From: Candidatus Thioglobus autotrophicus
Lineage (GTDB): Bacteria > Pseudomonadota > Gammaproteobacteria > PS1 > Pseudothioglobaceae
Assembly (NCBI RefSeq): GCF_001293165.1
Contig: NZ_CP010552.1
Location: 1,116,001-1,180,000 of the forward strand
Direction: 5' to 3'
Length of the DNA stretch: 64,000 bases
Numbering within the stretch: position 1 is the first letter of the stretch; each line of letters opens with the position of its first letter. The notes beneath the pieces were generated by a model, which saw nothing but the letters and a program-made list of their open reading frames with translations, did no database searches and was not told the DNA's origin. Positions 8,507-21,617 of this stretch are shown in pieces. Position numbers and translations under genes: made by a program.

Positions 8507-10786
8507 CTATTCAGGGCAGCTACGCTGATAATAGCGCTGCTGAGACTCTCTATAGCGGGTCAAGGTAATTTTGTCAGCCATAAGAATATCAATTTGCCCT
8601 GTGCAGCTGGTATTTAACATTTGGATTTTATGGTCTTGATAGCGAGTTACAACGGTTTTAGCAGGATGGTTAAATCGATTTTTGTAGCCACTAGAAACAA
8701 TAACCCACTGAGGCTTTACCACGGCTAAAAATTGATCACTAGATGAGGTTTTGCTACCGTGATGAGGGCTGATGAGTATGTTTGACTGTAGTTGTTTGCC
8801 CCAAGTCCTTAACAAGTGTTGTTCTGCTTTTTTTTCAATATCACCCGTTAAAATAATCGCATGATTCTGGGTGGATATTTTAAGTACGCAAGAGGCGTTA
8901 TTACCGGTAAATTTATGCCCTATATTGAGCATTTGAAAATGAACCCCATCCCATTCCCAGTCGGGTTGTAATTGACACAATTTTGCTGTTTTTGATATTT
9001 TTTCAGGAACAGAGCTGAGTATTTCTCGGCTATTGATATTTTCCAAGATACTATCAAGTCCGCCAATATGGTCATTATCACCATGCGATATAACAATTAA
9101 ATCAAGCGTATCAATCTGTTGTGATCGTAAATAAGGGGTGATGACCGCGTCACCCATATTAAATCCAGAAGGGTATTTTGCACCTGCATCAAATAGCAAT
9201 GTATGATTTTTTGTGCGCACAAGTTGTGACAATCCTTGGCCTACATCTAGGACTGTAATTTGCACCTGCCCGTATTTGATTTTGTCAGCAGGGTGAAGCC
9301 AGATAATAACCACTAAAAATAAAGCTATTTTTCTAAGCTTTAGGGCGCCGGGCAATAGAGCGAATAATACAGCCAGGATTAGCGTGGCCAAATCAAGGCT
9401 TGTGTTTTGAGTGTAGTGCCAAAGATTAAATTTTAACTCTGTCAAAAACTGAAGCAATAAGGATAAGTATGCCAATGATTGGTTGGCGATTGTAAAACTA
9501 AGATGACTTAAAAACTGTACATCGAGATATAAGAATAAAGCGCCTAATAAGGAAAAAGGCGTACTAATAAAACTAAAAACCGGAATTGCCACTAAATTAG
9601 CAATTGGAGAAAGTAGCGAGCCAGAATGAAAAAACCAAGCTATCAAAGGTAGGGTGGCTAGACTGATTAGCAGCTGAATGTAAAGTAGGCGTAAAAACCA
9701 ATGCTTATCTTGATGCTGACCTACACCGTAAATAATAACACCAACAACATAAAAAGAAAGCCAAAACCCGGCACTAAAAATACTCAATGGATTAAAGAAA
9801 AGCACCAAAATAAGCGCTATTCCATAGAGTTGCCAGACATTATGATGACGTCTTAAAATTAATGATAAAAACACTACGCCAGCCATGATAAAAGCACGCT
9901 GTGTTGGAATAGAAAATCCTGCGATAAGTGCATATATTAAAGCACTTGATAGTCCAAAGTAAGCACCTAAAACGTTGGCTGGTAGTTTAGAGGCACAGCT
10001 TGCACAACGCCGCCATATGAAACTAACCAGCATAAATATAAAGCCAGAAATAAGACCAATATGCAAACCAGAAATGACACTTAAATGAGTTGTATTAGTG
10101 GATTTAAACAAATCCCAGTGCTCTTGGTTAATTAAAGATCGATCTCCAATAACAAGCGCATTAATAACGCCTAAAAAAGGAAGGTCAGCTAGCTGGGTAG
10201 CTAGTTTTTGGCGAATATTTTGTCTGATGGAGTCGATTGAAAATCCAGAGCTTTTGCTGATAAGCTGATTGCTATTGCTGTGTCTTACATAGCCTGTTGC
10301 ATCAAACTGCTGATAAAAAAGCCATTGTTCGTAGTCAAAACCACCTTTATTTTGATAGCTGTTGTTATGTTTAATTTTTATTAACAGCTGCCAGGTGTCG
10401 TCATTGTTAAGAACATTTGGTGTTTTTCCATACCAAGAGAGTTTAAGTTTTGCTTGAAAAGGCTCTGACACTTGAAAGCTAAAACGTGATTTTTGCTCAG
10501 ATTGGTCGGGAAGGTTGTGGATTTTTCCAACGACATTAATGGGCTTATTAAAGAATTCTTCAGCAATATTTGAATGCAGTGCATGGCTGGAAAATACACC
10601 CATCCAGACAAATCCAGTGATAAAAAGTATTAAATTTTTAGAAAAGCTTTTATAGCGTTTAAAAGTAGCGAAAACAGCCCCAATTAAGGTTAAAAATAGC
10701 GTAATTTCTAGCGTTGATAATGTTAGGGTATTTTTAAGTGAAAATACCAAGATTCCAAGTAGAAAATTAAGGGCTAAAATTAGCAT
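8507..10786 (-). CDS. comEC: ComEC/Rec2 DNA-uptake channel protein
   Basis: ComEC forms the inner-membrane channel that takes single-stranded DNA into the cytoplasm during natural transformation. The 759-residue protein has an N-terminal membrane segment and soluble OB-like part, a central multi-spanning Competence domain (roughly residues 200-480, with VISGLHIGL), and a C-terminal metallo-beta-lactamase-like domain with the metal motif SHGDNDHIGG near residue 568 and a later SPHHGS. All three parts are complete, so the gene appears functional. It is convergent with dnaE and has a long, AT-rich upstream region that contains DnaA-box-like sequences. Confidence 0.94.
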   Translation of the reverse strand: MLILALNFLLGILVFSLKNTLTLSTLEITLFLTLIGAVFATFKRYKSFSKNLILFITGFVWMGVFSSHALHSNIAEEFFNKPINVVGKIHNLPDQSEQKSRFSFQVSEPFQAKLKLSWYGKTPNVLNNDDTWQLLIKIKHNNSYQNKGGFDYEQWLFYQQFDATGYVRHSNSNQLISKSSGFSIDSIRQNIRQKLATQLADLPFLGVINALVIGDRSLINQEHWDLFKSTNTTHLSVISGLHIGLISGFIFMLVSFIWRRCASCASKLPANVLGAYFGLSSALIYALIAGFSIPTQRAFIMAGVVFLSLILRRHHNVWQLYGIALILVLFFNPLSIFSAGFWLSFYVVGVIIYGVGQHQDKHWFLRLLYIQLLISLATLPLIAWFFHSGSLLSPIANLVAIPVFSFISTPFSLLGALFLYLDVQFLSHLSFTIANQSLAYLSLLLQFLTELKFNLWHYTQNTSLDLATLILAVLFALLPGALKLRKIALFLVVIIWLHPADKIKYGQVQITVLDVGQGLSQLVRTKNHTLLFDAGAKYPSGFNMGDAVITPYLRSQQIDTLDLIVISHGDNDHIGGLDSILENINSREILSSVPEKISKTAKLCQLQPDWEWDGVHFQMLNIGHKFTGNNASCVLKISTQNHAIILTGDIEKKAEQHLLRTWGKQLQSNILISPHHGSKTSSSDQFLAVVKPQWVIVSSGYKNRFNHPAKTVVTRYQDHKIQMLNTSCTGQIDILMADKITLTRYRESQQRYYQRSCPE

Positions 10787-11130
10787 TATTATGGGTTAAA
10801 TTCCAATATTTTTTAAGTTTGGTAAAATATAAGTTTATGATTATCTAATATATCGTGAAACCCTTGATTTAATGCGTGAAACACGTTTAGTTTTCCTCCG
10901 ATGTATTTTTAAAACTATTAATGAGTATTTTCTAATATTACAGTTTTATATATTATTATACAACTAATTGATTTTTAATGAAAAAAATTAAGTGATTAGT
11001 TTTTATTCAAAACCATAAAAAAAGGCAATCTATCAACGTTTTTAGTGATTTTTCAAGAGATATTAACAGAGTTATCCACAGTTTTGTGAGTAACTTTGTT
11101 GGGTGTTGATTTAACGGTATTTTTCAGCGT
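10787..11130. other. 344-base AT-rich intergenic region with a DnaA box
   Basis: No gene is seen between comEC and coaBC, both on the minus strand. The region is very AT-rich, with long A and T tracts near 10,900-11,020. It contains a perfect DnaA-box sequence TTATCCACA at 11072-11080, facing TGTGAGTAA at 11085-11093, whose complement differs from the consensus box by one base. The two boxes form an inverted pair with a 4-base gap. A short hairpin CGTGAAACACG lies near 10,875. The region should contain the comEC promoter; whether it has any role in replication cannot be told from the sequence. Confidence 0.5.
11072..11093. promoter_or_regulatory. Inverted pair of DnaA-box-like sequences
   Basis: TTATCCACA (11072-11080) is the exact consensus DnaA box; TGTGAGTAA (11085-11093) reads TTACTCACA on the other strand, one base off TTATNCACA. 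They face each other across GTTT. Confidence 0.5.
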
Positions 11131-12324
11131 TTATAAGAACTCTTTAATGAAGATTTCAAGGATATTTTTAGCAATCTTGGTTTTGCTATTTTTAGCGATA
11201 TTTTCTTGTTGTTTTTGACTGATAAAAATCACCTGATTTTCATCAGAATTAAAGCCAATTTCCGTTTTAGAAACATCGTTCAGAATAATGGCTTCACAAC
11301 CCTTGTTTTTAAGCTTTAATTGAGCATTTTTGAGTGTATTTTGAGTCTCAGCAGCAAAGCCGATGCATAGAGGTTTTTTCTCAAGTTTACAAACATCTGC
11401 AAGAATATCTTTATTGGGTATTAGCTCCAAAATCAGATTTTCCCCATTTTTTTTGATTTTTTGATCGGACGGGTCTTTTGCTGAATAATCACAAACGGCC
11501 GCACAAGCAATGAATAAATCACATTGATGAACTTGGCTCAAGACGCATTCATACATTTGTTGGGCACTAAGTGTTTGTATATTGGTGGCTTTGTCATTTA
11601 ATGGAATGCTAATATTGCCATAAACACAAGTTACTTGAGCACCCATTTCAATACAGGTATCAACCAAAGCCATACCCATCTTTCCGCTTGAATGGTTGGA
11701 AATAAAGCGCACTGGGTCGATAGCCTCAAGTGTTGCGCCCAGTGTAATTATAATGCGCTTACCACTTAGTTGAGTTGTTTGAAACTGAGTGGCAACCTGT
11801 TCGGCAATATCGCTAGATTCTGGCAATCTTCCAGGGCCAATGTCACCACAAGCCTGAGTGCCTGAATCAGGCGTAATGATATTAACGTTGCGAGATTTTA
11901 ATAGCGCTAGATTAGCTTGAAGGGCGCTAGAATTGTACATTTGTTGGTTCATAGCAGGTGCAATAATAAGCGCTGCATTGCTAGCTAAAATGACATTATT
12001 GAGTAAGTCGGAGGCTTTTCCAGAGGCTATACTAGAAATGACATTGGCACTTGCTGGAGCAATAAGAATACAGTCAGCCCATTTGGCAAGTTCAATGTGC
12101 CCCATAGATAATTCAGCCTCTTTATCCCATAAATTATGATGAACTTTATTTCTGGAAATTGATTGAAGTGAGAGTTCAGTGATAAATTTTGAGCCACCGG
12201 CAGTAAGAATAACTCGAACATCAGCACCTAGATCTTGCAAACGTCTAACAATATCAGGGGCTTTGTATGCAGATATTGATCCGCTAACACCTAGTAAAAT
12301 ACGTTTATTAGTTAAACTTTTCAT
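11131..12324 (-). CDS. coaBC: Bifunctional phosphopantothenoylcysteine decarboxylase/synthetase
   Basis: This coenzyme A enzyme joins cysteine to 4'-phosphopantothenate (CoaB) and decarboxylates the product to 4'-phosphopantetheine (CoaC). The 397-residue protein has an N-terminal flavoprotein decarboxylase domain with GVSGSISAYKAPDIVRRL at its start, APAMNQQMY near residue 123, and the catalytic cysteine in ACGDIGPGRLPE near residue 158. The C-terminal synthetase domain begins near residue 190 (ITLGATLEAIDPVRFISNHSSGKMG). The start overlaps the ribD stop by 4 bases in the ATGA style, so the two are translated as a pair. Confidence 0.96.
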   Translation of the reverse strand: MKSLTNKRILLGVSGSISAYKAPDIVRRLQDLGADVRVILTAGGSKFITELSLQSISRNKVHHNLWDKEAELSMGHIELAKWADCILIAPASANVISSIASGKASDLLNNVILASNAALIIAPAMNQQMYNSSALQANLALLKSRNVNIITPDSGTQACGDIGPGRLPESSDIAEQVATQFQTTQLSGKRIIITLGATLEAIDPVRFISNHSSGKMGMALVDTCIEMGAQVTCVYGNISIPLNDKATNIQTLSAQQMYECVLSQVHQCDLFIACAAVCDYSAKDPSDQKIKKNGENLILELIPNKDILADVCKLEKKPLCIGFAAETQNTLKNAQLKLKNKGCEAIILNDVSKTEIGFNSDENQVIFISQKQQENIAKNSKTKIAKNILEIFIKEFL

Positions 12325-13370
12325 GGTTTTATTGAGGCCGTTATGCGCATATCTTCATCTATCATACGCACATCATGAATAGCTAGGTTGATTTTATCAG
12401 TCATCTGGTTAATAGGTAGTTGTGCCATTGAGTTGGCATGACTACCCATGAGTGTCGGAGCACTATAGATGATAAACTCGTCTATTAAATTGCTTTCAAT
12501 CATAGCGCCAATTAAGCCAGGGCCAGCTTCCAGTAGGACGGTATTAATGCCTTGGTCGCCAAGTTGTAAAAGCACATCTTCAAGTTTTATTTTTCCGTTT
12601 GTAGCTAATTTTGTGTTGTCTGTATTGAATATTTGAGTAGGTGCATCGTTGGAAAAGATATTAAGTGTTTTGTCGGTAATAAGGTGTCCAGAGTCGATTA
12701 CTACTCGAATAGGGGTATGACTCAAACCTTGAAGACGAACGGTCATAGCAGGGTTGTCGGCCAGGATTGTTCCAGAGCCTGTTAGGATAGCTTGATTTTT
12801 AGACCTAAGCTTTTGCACATCAATTCGAGCACTTTCACCCGTAATCCATTTACTCTCCCCAGATTGCATGGAGGTTTTTCCATCTAGACTCATGGCAATT
12901 TTACAAGTAACAAAAGGGAGTCCTGTTTTCATGCGTTTAATAAAGCCGCGATTAAGTTGTTGTGCTTGTTGTTCTAGTAGGCCAGCCAAAACCTCAATAC
13001 CTGCATTCTTAAGCATGGCAACACCCTTGCCACTCACCAAGGGATTAGGGTCGAGCATGGCAATAATCACTTTTTTAGCGCCAGACTCAATAATAGCTTG
13101 AGCACATGGCGGGGTTTTTCCTTGGTGAGAGCAAGGCTCTAAAGTGACATACAAGGTTGCGCCATCAGCTTGATGATTAATTTGATTCAGAGCATTGATT
13201 TCAGCATGAGCTTCACCAAATACTTGATGATAGCCTTGAGCAATAATACGACCGGCTTTTTCAATGACACAGCCCACCATCGGATTGGCGCCAACACCGT
13301 GCATTCCTTGGCATGCAAGTTTGAGTGCCAAGTCCATATTTTGAGTGTCATTTATTGAAAAAGTTGTCAC
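12321..13370 (-). CDS. ribD: Riboflavin biosynthesis deaminase/reductase
   Basis: RibD catalyses the second and third steps of riboflavin synthesis, deaminating the pyrimidine intermediate and then reducing its ribosyl side chain with NADPH. The N-terminal deaminase domain has the zinc motif HAE near residue 55 and [15 protein letters not shown] near residue 79; the C-terminal reductase domain starts near residue 145 ([20 protein letters not shown]). At 349 residues it is slightly shorter than the usual 360-380 but has all motifs. It is divergent from recA with a 57-base gap and leads the ribD-coaBC pair. Confidence 0.96.
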   Translation of the reverse strand: MTTFSINDTQNMDLALKLACQGMHGVGANPMVGCVIEKAGRIIAQGYHQVFGEAHAEINALNQINHQADGATLYVTLEPCSHQGKTPPCAQAIIESGAKKVIIAMLDPNPLVSGKGVAMLKNAGIEVLAGLLEQQAQQLNRGFIKRMKTGLPFVTCKIAMSLDGKTSMQSGESKWITGESARIDVQKLRSKNQAILTGSGTILADNPAMTVRLQGLSHTPIRVVIDSGHLITDKTLNIFSNDAPTQIFNTDNTKLATNGKIKLEDVLLQLGDQGINTVLLEAGPGLIGAMIESNLIDEFIIYSAPTLMGSHANSMAQLPINQMTDKINLAIHDVRMIDEDMRITASIKP

Positions 13371-13381
13371 AATATTTCGGA

Positions 13382-13387
13382 TATAAT
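13382..13387 (+). promoter_or_regulatory. Likely -10 element for recA
   Basis: A perfect TATAAT lies 40 bases upstream of the recA start codon. No -35 element at good spacing is obvious, and no LexA-type CTGT-N8-ACAG operator is present in the ribD-recA gap. Confidence 0.4.
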
Positions 13388-13427
13388 TGCTAAATTAATT
13401 AAATATATTTTACCTAGGAGAAAGAAC

Positions 13428-14435
13428 ATGGATGAACAGAAAAAACAAGCGCTTAAGGTGGCTTTATCGCAGATTGACAAGCAGTTTGGTAAGGGTTCAG
13501 TTATGTTTTTGGGTGACGAAGGTGCGCAAGCAGACATTGAAGCAGTTTCAACAGGTAGCTTAAGTCTGGATGTGGCACTTGGTATTGGCGGCTTACCTAG
13601 AGGTCGAGTGATTGAAATTTATGGCCCAGAATCTTCAGGAAAAACAACTTTAACTTTACACGTTATTGCCGAAATGCAAAAGCTTGGTGGTACGGCGGCA
13701 TTTATTGATGCTGAACACGCGCTAGATCCACAATATGCCAAGCGCTTAGGGGTTAACACAGATGATTTATTAATTTCTCAACCAGATACAGGTGAGCAAG
13801 CACTGGAAATTACCGATATGCTAGTCAGATCCGGTAGTGTTGATATTGTTGTGGTTGACTCTGTAGCAGCGCTAACACCAAAAGCAGAAATTGAAGGTGA
13901 AATGGGTGCGTCACATATGGGCTTGCAAGCTCGATTAATGTCTCAAGCACTTAGAAAGCTTACTTCAAATATTAAAAAAACCAACACCATGGTTATTTTT
14001 ATTAATCAATTACGTATGAAAATTGGCGTCATGTTTGGCAATCCTGAGACAACAACAGGTGGTAATGCGCTTAAATTTTATGCGTCTGTTCGTCTTGATA
14101 TTCGCCGTATCGGCGCCATTAAAAAAGGTGATGAAATTTTGGGTAATGAAACACGTGTCAAGGTATTGAAAAATAAAGTAGCACCCCCTTTTAAGCAAGC
14201 AGAATTTCAAATTTTATACAATGAAGGCATTTCGCTTGAAAGCGAGATTATTGATTTGGGTGTTAAACTCGGCTTTGTGGAAAAAGCAGGCGCTTGGTAC
14301 AGTGTTGAAGGTGAGAGAATTGGTCAAGGTAAAGACAATTCACGTGATTATTTAAAAGAGCATCCAGAATTGCGCCAAAGTATTGAAGATAAAATTCGTG
14401 AAAAGCTGATGAATAATAGTGACGAGCAAGCCTAG
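13428..14435 (+). CDS. recA: Recombinase RecA
   Basis: RecA coats single-stranded DNA and drives homologous pairing and SOS signalling. The 335-residue protein contains Walker A GPESSGKT near residue 66, the Walker B region [12 protein letters not shown] near residue 140 and the loop [37 protein letters not shown] precedes the ATG. It overlaps recX by 17 bases. The visible upstream region has no LexA operator, so SOS control may be absent or different. Confidence 0.98.
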   Translation: MDEQKKQALKVALSQIDKQFGKGSVMFLGDEGAQADIEAVSTGSLSLDVALGIGGLPRGRVIEIYGPESSGKTTLTLHVIAEMQKLGGTAAFIDAEHALDPQYAKRLGVNTDDLLISQPDTGEQALEITDMLVRSGSVDIVVVDSVAALTPKAEIEGEMGASHMGLQARLMSQALRKLTSNIKKTNTMVIFINQLRMKIGVMFGNPETTTGGNALKFYASVRLDIRRIGAIKKGDEILGNETRVKVLKNKVAPPFKQAEFQILYNEGISLESEIIDLGVKLGFVEKAGAWYSVEGERIGQGKDNSRDYLKEHPELRQSIEDKIREKLMNNSDEQA

Positions 14436-14850
14436 AGAAAAATGCTATGCTAGCGCGATGCGTATGCTTGTTAGGCGCGAGCATTCAACACTTGAGCTAA
14501 CAAACAAGCTAACAGCAAAAGAATTCGATCAAGACGATATTGATTCGGTTATTAGCTCTTTAATTCAGAAAAATTATCAAAGCAATGAGCGCTTTGCTGC
14601 TGAGTTTATTCAGATGCGTTTTAATCAGGGCAAGGGGCCAATTAAAATCAGTCTGGATTTAAAGCAGCGGGGTATTGATCAATTTGATTTATCCGAGTTT
14701 GATTTTTATGCGCTCGCATACAAGATTCGTCAGCAAAAATTTGGTCAAGTGGTGCCAAGTGATTTTAAAGAAAAAGCCAAACAACAACGCTTTTTACAGT
14801 CAAGAGGATTTAGTTTTGAGCACATCAGCCAATCATTTAAAACCGCATAA
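14419..14850 (+). CDS. recX: RecX, regulator of RecA
   Basis: RecX binds RecA filaments and limits their growth. The 143-residue product shows the family's repeated three-helix organisation and the N-terminal pattern [23 protein letters not shown] (key: ML-RREHS-EL), close to the RecX consensus. A GTG start at 14419 is chosen because the conserved alignable part begins only a few residues later; ATG codons at 14458 and 14464 would cut into it. The start overlaps the recA end, so translation is coupled. Confidence 0.9.
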   Translation: MTSKPREKCYASAMRMLVRREHSTLELTNKLTAKEFDQDDIDSVISSLIQKNYQSNERFAAEFIQMRFNQGKGPIKISLDLKQRGIDQFDLSEFDFYALAYKIRQQKFGQVVPSDFKEKAKQQRFLQSRGFSFEHISQSFKTA

Positions 14851-14860
14851 ACTGCTTTTG

Positions 14861-15203
14861 ATGCGCTCACCCTTGTATATTAAGTACCCAAATACTGAAG
14901 TGCGAGTTATTGAGAACTTGTTCGAACATCCACAAGGCGTATTGTATTTTGAATTATTTTGGGAAAAGGATCCTCAATACAGTATTCATTTAATCAAGGG
15001 TAATATTACGGGTGATGGCCCTTGGAAAGTAGGCGAATGCTCTTTTCATATTTTAGGTTGTAATCACACGCATCCACAAATGTGTGAAATGCATTCTTTT
15101 TGGCAGCAACAGCGCTTGCAAGATCCGGCTCAATTTCGATCTGCAGAAGTGGTTGAGATTGCTTTAAAAAAAGGCGCTATTGTGCCTAAAGACCACCCAA
15201 TGA

Positions 15204-15220
<17 letters not shown>
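14861..15220 (+). CDS. Uncharacterised protein of about 119 residues
   Basis: I do not recognise this family. The frame is open much further upstream, inside recX, but translation most likely starts at the ATG at 14861, just after the recX stop, giving MRSPLYIKYPNTEVRVIEN. The product has no signal peptide or membrane segment and looks like a small soluble mixed alpha/beta protein with several histidines and cysteines (GECSFHILGCNHTHPQMCEMH), which could bind a metal. It sits between recX and an ATM1-like exporter and overlaps the latter by 17 bases, so it is probably co-transcribed with it. Confidence 0.6.
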
Positions 15221-18125
<2,905 letters not shown>

Positions 18126-18126
<1 letters not shown>

Positions 18127-18491
18127 TGAGTCAAAATCTATTATTTTTTGTCGATGAAGGTGGGTTTGAAGACTTTACCCCATTATTTATTGAGCAAGGG
18201 TTTTCGGTGGATTTTGAAGACTCTCAGCGTAAAGCAAACAAACTCGCCAAGAAAAACACTTATCAAGTGTTGGTGGCAGAGTTTAGCCATAATCCAGAGT
18301 TTCGGGATCGGGTTAGTAATATCGAATCTCTGCTAGCAACTTTAGAGGGTAGCTCCCCGCAAGCCAAAATTGTTATTTTGTACGATGAGATGAATCAGCC
18401 ACAATTAGATCAGCTTAAAGCACGCTACCGTATGGATGCAACTTTAAAATTTCCAATCAATAAAGATTTATTGTGCCAATTCATTGTCTAA
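18126..18491 (+). CDS. Uncharacterised protein, possibly a degenerate receiver domain
   Basis: This 121-residue protein is coupled to tgt by a TAATG overlap. The pattern resembles a CheY-like fold: hydrophobic strand LLFFVDEGG at the start, YQVLVAEFS where the phospho-acceptor strand would be (Asp replaced by Glu), AKIVILYD as strand four, and LKFPINKDLL near the end, resembling the conserved Lys-Pro of receiver domains. The match is weak and no search could be run, so the fold is a suggestion only. It overlaps the end of the convergent mrdA by 24 bases. Confidence 0.6.
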
Positions 18492-20318
18492 GTGTTTATT
18501 AAAATAAACATCTAGAACTTGGCGTGCCAGAGGGGCAGCTTTTGAGCTGCCACTACCGGCGTTTTCAACGACTACTGCGATGGCTATTTGTGGATTTTCA
18601 ATCGGTGCAAAGCCTGTAAATAGAGCATGATCTCTCAGCTTTTCTTCCAGTTTTTCTGCAATATAAACCTCCTCTGCATCTAGGCCAAATACTTGGGCAG
18701 TGCCTGTTTTTCCAGCTAGTGTATAGCCAAGCTTGTTGTTTAATCTTCTGGCCGTGCCTTTAGGTGAGTAGATTACTTGGCGCATGCCATCAATAACAGT
18801 TTCCCAATTTTTAATATCATGAATGGGTATCTGCCTACCTACTGCTTTTTTAACCTCAGTGATTGATTGCCCAAGTAGTTGTGTATTTTTTAATAAGATG
18901 GGTTTGAGTAGTTGGCCTTTATTGGCTAAAGCAGCGGTAGCAACAGCTAATTGTAAGGGGCTGGAGGTCATAAAGCCTTGGCCAATGCCCGTGTTAAGGG
19001 TTTCACCCTTATACCAAGGCTCGTTTTTATTAATTTTTTTCCAAGACTTAGAAGGCAAGATCCCGCCTTGTTCTCCGGGGATATCAATGCCAGTTTTTTG
19101 GCCAAAATTAAAAAGATTTAAGCCGTTATGCAAATTGTCGATACCCATCTTATTGGCTAAATCGTAGAAAAATACATCATTTGATCGGGCGATAGCATCC
19201 GTAACATTAACGCGACCATGGCCATTTCTATCCCAATTATGAAACTTGCGCTTGACGCCAGGTAGCTGATAGTAGCCTCTGTCAAATACGCTAGATTGAT
19301 TATCAATTGTACCTTGCTCTAGCCCAGCAAGTGCCACCATGGGCTTGATAGTGGAGGCAGGCGGGTACAAGCCTTGAACGGTTCGATTAAGCTGGGGTAT
19401 GTCGCTTGAAGATTGCAGTGAATTGTAATTTGCATGAGAGATGCCATTGACAAACCAATTGGGATTGTAGATAGGTGTACTGACCAAAGCCAGCACTTCA
19501 CCATTTCTAGTATCAATCGCGACAATAGCGCCACGCTTGCCTTTGAGTAATTCTTCAGCCTTTTTTTGCATGTCTAAATCTAGACTAAGGTATAGGTTTT
19601 GTCCAGCAATAGCGGGCGTTATAATTTGCGTATCAATCACCCGGCCACTGACATTACGCTCTATTTGTTTCAATCCTGTCTGCCCATGCAACAACGATTC
19701 ATATTGTTTTTCAATACCTACTTTACCAACAAACAAAGTCCCAGAATAATTACGCTTGTCGTATAAAGCTTTATCTTTTTTACTCATCCTGGAAACATAT
19801 CCAAGTGCATGAACGCTAGAAGCATTATGGGGATAAACGCGATGAAAGTAAGGTTCGATATCAACCCCAGGGAATTGATTGCTAACTAAAAATTTGGCAA
19901 CCTGTTGCTCGCTTAAATTTAGCTTAACAGGAATGTTGTGAAACTTCCGAAAACGCTTTCTATTTTTGTAATACAGTTGAATGTCTTCTTGATCAATAAA
20001 ACCTTGCTTTTCCAGGCCGATTAAAGTTTTGCTAATATTGCCAACCTTTTCAGGTGTGAGTGTTAGCTGGTAAGTGAGTTTATTGGTGGCCAGTATTTGG
20101 CCATTGCGATCAAAAATCTTGCCCCGGCTTGGAATGATAGGCAAGGTTCGCATTTGGTTTCCTAATGACTCTTCTTGGTAGTACTCATGGTGAACAACTT
20201 GAAGGTTGTAAATTCGCACTAATAGTAGCAAGGTTAACAGAAAGATGAAAACCAAAGCGAGCTTTAGTCGGGACGACAATAGCGTATTTTCTAGCTGAGT
20301 ATTGCTAATGCTATCCAC
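18468..20318 (-). CDS. mrdA: Penicillin-binding protein 2
   Basis: PBP2 is the transpeptidase of the elongation machinery that cross-links peptidoglycan in the side wall. The 616-residue protein has one N-terminal membrane segment (about residues 17-38), a PBP dimerisation domain, and a transpeptidase domain with the active-site motif STIKPM near residue 322, SND, and KTGTAQ near residue 539. It is the last gene of mreB-mreC-mreD-mrdA and starts 2 bases after mreD. The usual partner rodA does not follow. Confidence 0.95.
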   Translation of the reverse strand: MDSISNTQLENTLLSSRLKLALVFIFLLTLLLLVRIYNLQVVHHEYYQEESLGNQMRTLPIIPSRGKIFDRNGQILATNKLTYQLTLTPEKVGNISKTLIGLEKQGFIDQEDIQLYYKNRKRFRKFHNIPVKLNLSEQQVAKFLVSNQFPGVDIEPYFHRVYPHNASSVHALGYVSRMSKKDKALYDKRNYSGTLFVGKVGIEKQYESLLHGQTGLKQIERNVSGRVIDTQIITPAIAGQNLYLSLDLDMQKKAEELLKGKRGAIVAIDTRNGEVLALVSTPIYNPNWFVNGISHANYNSLQSSSDIPQLNRTVQGLYPPASTIKPMVALAGLEQGTIDNQSSVFDRGYYQLPGVKRKFHNWDRNGHGRVNVTDAIARSNDVFFYDLANKMGIDNLHNGLNLFNFGQKTGIDIPGEQGGILPSKSWKKINKNEPWYKGETLNTGIGQGFMTSSPLQLAVATAALANKGQLLKPILLKNTQLLGQSITEVKKAVGRQIPIHDIKNWETVIDGMRQVIYSPKGTARRLNNKLGYTLAGKTGTAQVFGLDAEEVYIAEKLEEKLRDHALFTGFAPIENPQIAIAVVVENAGSGSSKAAPLARQVLDVYFNKHLDNELAQ

Positions 20319-20320
20319 AG

Positions 20321-20791
20321 TTACTGATGTCTACATTTGGCCAGAAAAAATCGAACCACAGGCCAAATAAGCGCACTGGTGAGCGGTGCTAAGAGTAGGT
20401 AATAGTTATCAGTCAAGCCGTGAATGAGTGCGTGTGTGAGAAAGAAAAAAGCCAAATAAATACTACTAGATAAAAACACATAAACTTGTTGAGTACTTAG
20501 GTTGGATACGTAAAAAGATTGTTTGACATTATTGATAAAAATACTAGCCATGATGAGTGCCAACGCATTTTGACCTAAAAGATCCCCTTGTAAAATATCT
20601 AGTAAAACGCCCAATATGAGAGCGATAAATAGACTACCTTTAACTGGAAAATTAACCAGCCAATAGCTGTAAAGTAGTAGCATCCAAAAAGGCGAGCTAT
20701 CTAGAATAGCCTCATTAAAAGGAAGAGCACTCAGGATGAATGCGAATAGCGTTATTTTGAATAAAAACAGATAAGGGCGCTGAATATTCAT
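20321..20791 (-). CDS. mreD: Rod-shape protein MreD
   Basis: MreD is a small inner-membrane protein of the elongasome. The 156-residue product is almost entirely hydrophobic, with about five membrane segments, and has the conserved pattern LALIMASIFINNVKQSF. It overlaps mreC by 4 bases and lies 2 bases before mrdA, so position adds strong support to a family with low sequence conservation. Confidence 0.9.
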   Translation of the reverse strand: MNIQRPYLFLFKITLFAFILSALPFNEAILDSSPFWMLLLYSYWLVNFPVKGSLFIALILGVLLDILQGDLLGQNALALIMASIFINNVKQSFYVSNLSTQQVYVFLSSSIYLAFFFLTHALIHGLTDNYYLLLAPLTSALIWPVVRFFLAKCRHQ

Positions 20792-21585
20792 AAAGCATCC
20801 AAAATAATAACAAATTCCAAATCATAGATTTGTTGCATAGGTTCAAGCGTGACATGCATAAAAGACTCATTTTTACGCTGTTCTACGTCTGTCACTCGAC
20901 CCACAGGATAGCCATTTGGAAATTTAGAGCCTAGGGCACTGCTAACAAAAATATCGTCGATTTTAATATCCGATTCTGGCTCAATAAATCTAACCAGTAG
21001 TTGGTGTTTATCTTCCGCTATACCTTGACTCATACCTTGAACGCCATTACGAACATTTTTAATTGGTATGTATTGGGTTGGATCACTAACAATTAAGATG
21101 CTAGCATTCGTTGACGTAGTTTGTGTAATTTGTCCGAGTACCCCGTTAGCACCCAAAGCCACTTGACCCACTTTAAGATTGTCATTTCCCCCTTTATTAA
21201 TGACAATTTGTTTTTTTAATCGAGAGCGACTGACGCTTTCAATACGAGCAACAGTAAAGCTAGCTTGTTGTAAGCCGTAGCTGGATTCTAGCAGTGTGTT
21301 TAGTTTTTTGTTTTCGAGTGCCAGTGCGTCTCTATGCTGCAGTTTAACTTTAAGTTTGAGTAGTTCATTATTCAAACTTTGATTGTCATTCAGGAGTTGT
21401 TCTTTAGACGTACCCTGCTCGTTAATCCAAGTATAGAGTTTCTCAGGTAGGCTAACTACCATATAAATGGGCGAAATAAGCGTGGCAACACTTTGTCTTA
21501 GATTATTTAGATAGGAAAACTTATAATCAAAAATAATTAAAAAAATGGCAATCGTAATAGGGGTAAAAATTTTAAGAAAGTTCAT
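20788..21585 (-). CDS. mreC: Rod-shape protein MreC
   Basis: MreC is a bitopic scaffold that links MreB filaments to PBP2. The 265-residue protein has one N-terminal membrane segment (about residues 8-24), a coiled-coil (about residues 60-100, LNDNQSLNNELLKLKVKLQ), and a beta-rich periplasmic domain with the family sequence LIVSDPTQYIPIKNVRNGVQG. It follows mreB by 32 bases and overlaps mreD. Confidence 0.95.
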   Translation of the reverse strand: MNFLKIFTPITIAIFLIIFDYKFSYLNNLRQSVATLISPIYMVVSLPEKLYTWINEQGTSKEQLLNDNQSLNNELLKLKVKLQHRDALALENKKLNTLLESSYGLQQASFTVARIESVSRSRLKKQIVINKGGNDNLKVGQVALGANGVLGQITQTTSTNASILIVSDPTQYIPIKNVRNGVQGMSQGIAEDKHQLLVRFIEPESDIKIDDIFVSSALGSKFPNGYPVGRVTDVEQRKNESFMHVTLEPMQQIYDLEFVIILDAL

Positions 21586-21617
21586 TTTCCCCTAGCCTAA
21601 ATTGAGTGTTGGTCGTT

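Noticed and set aside
10787-11130. Chromosomal replication origin
   Set aside because: Only one perfect and one imperfect DnaA box, no dnaA, gidA or dnaN nearby; reported only as a curiosity.
13371-13427. SOS (LexA) operator before recA
   Set aside because: No CTGT-N8-ACAG or close variant is present in the gap.
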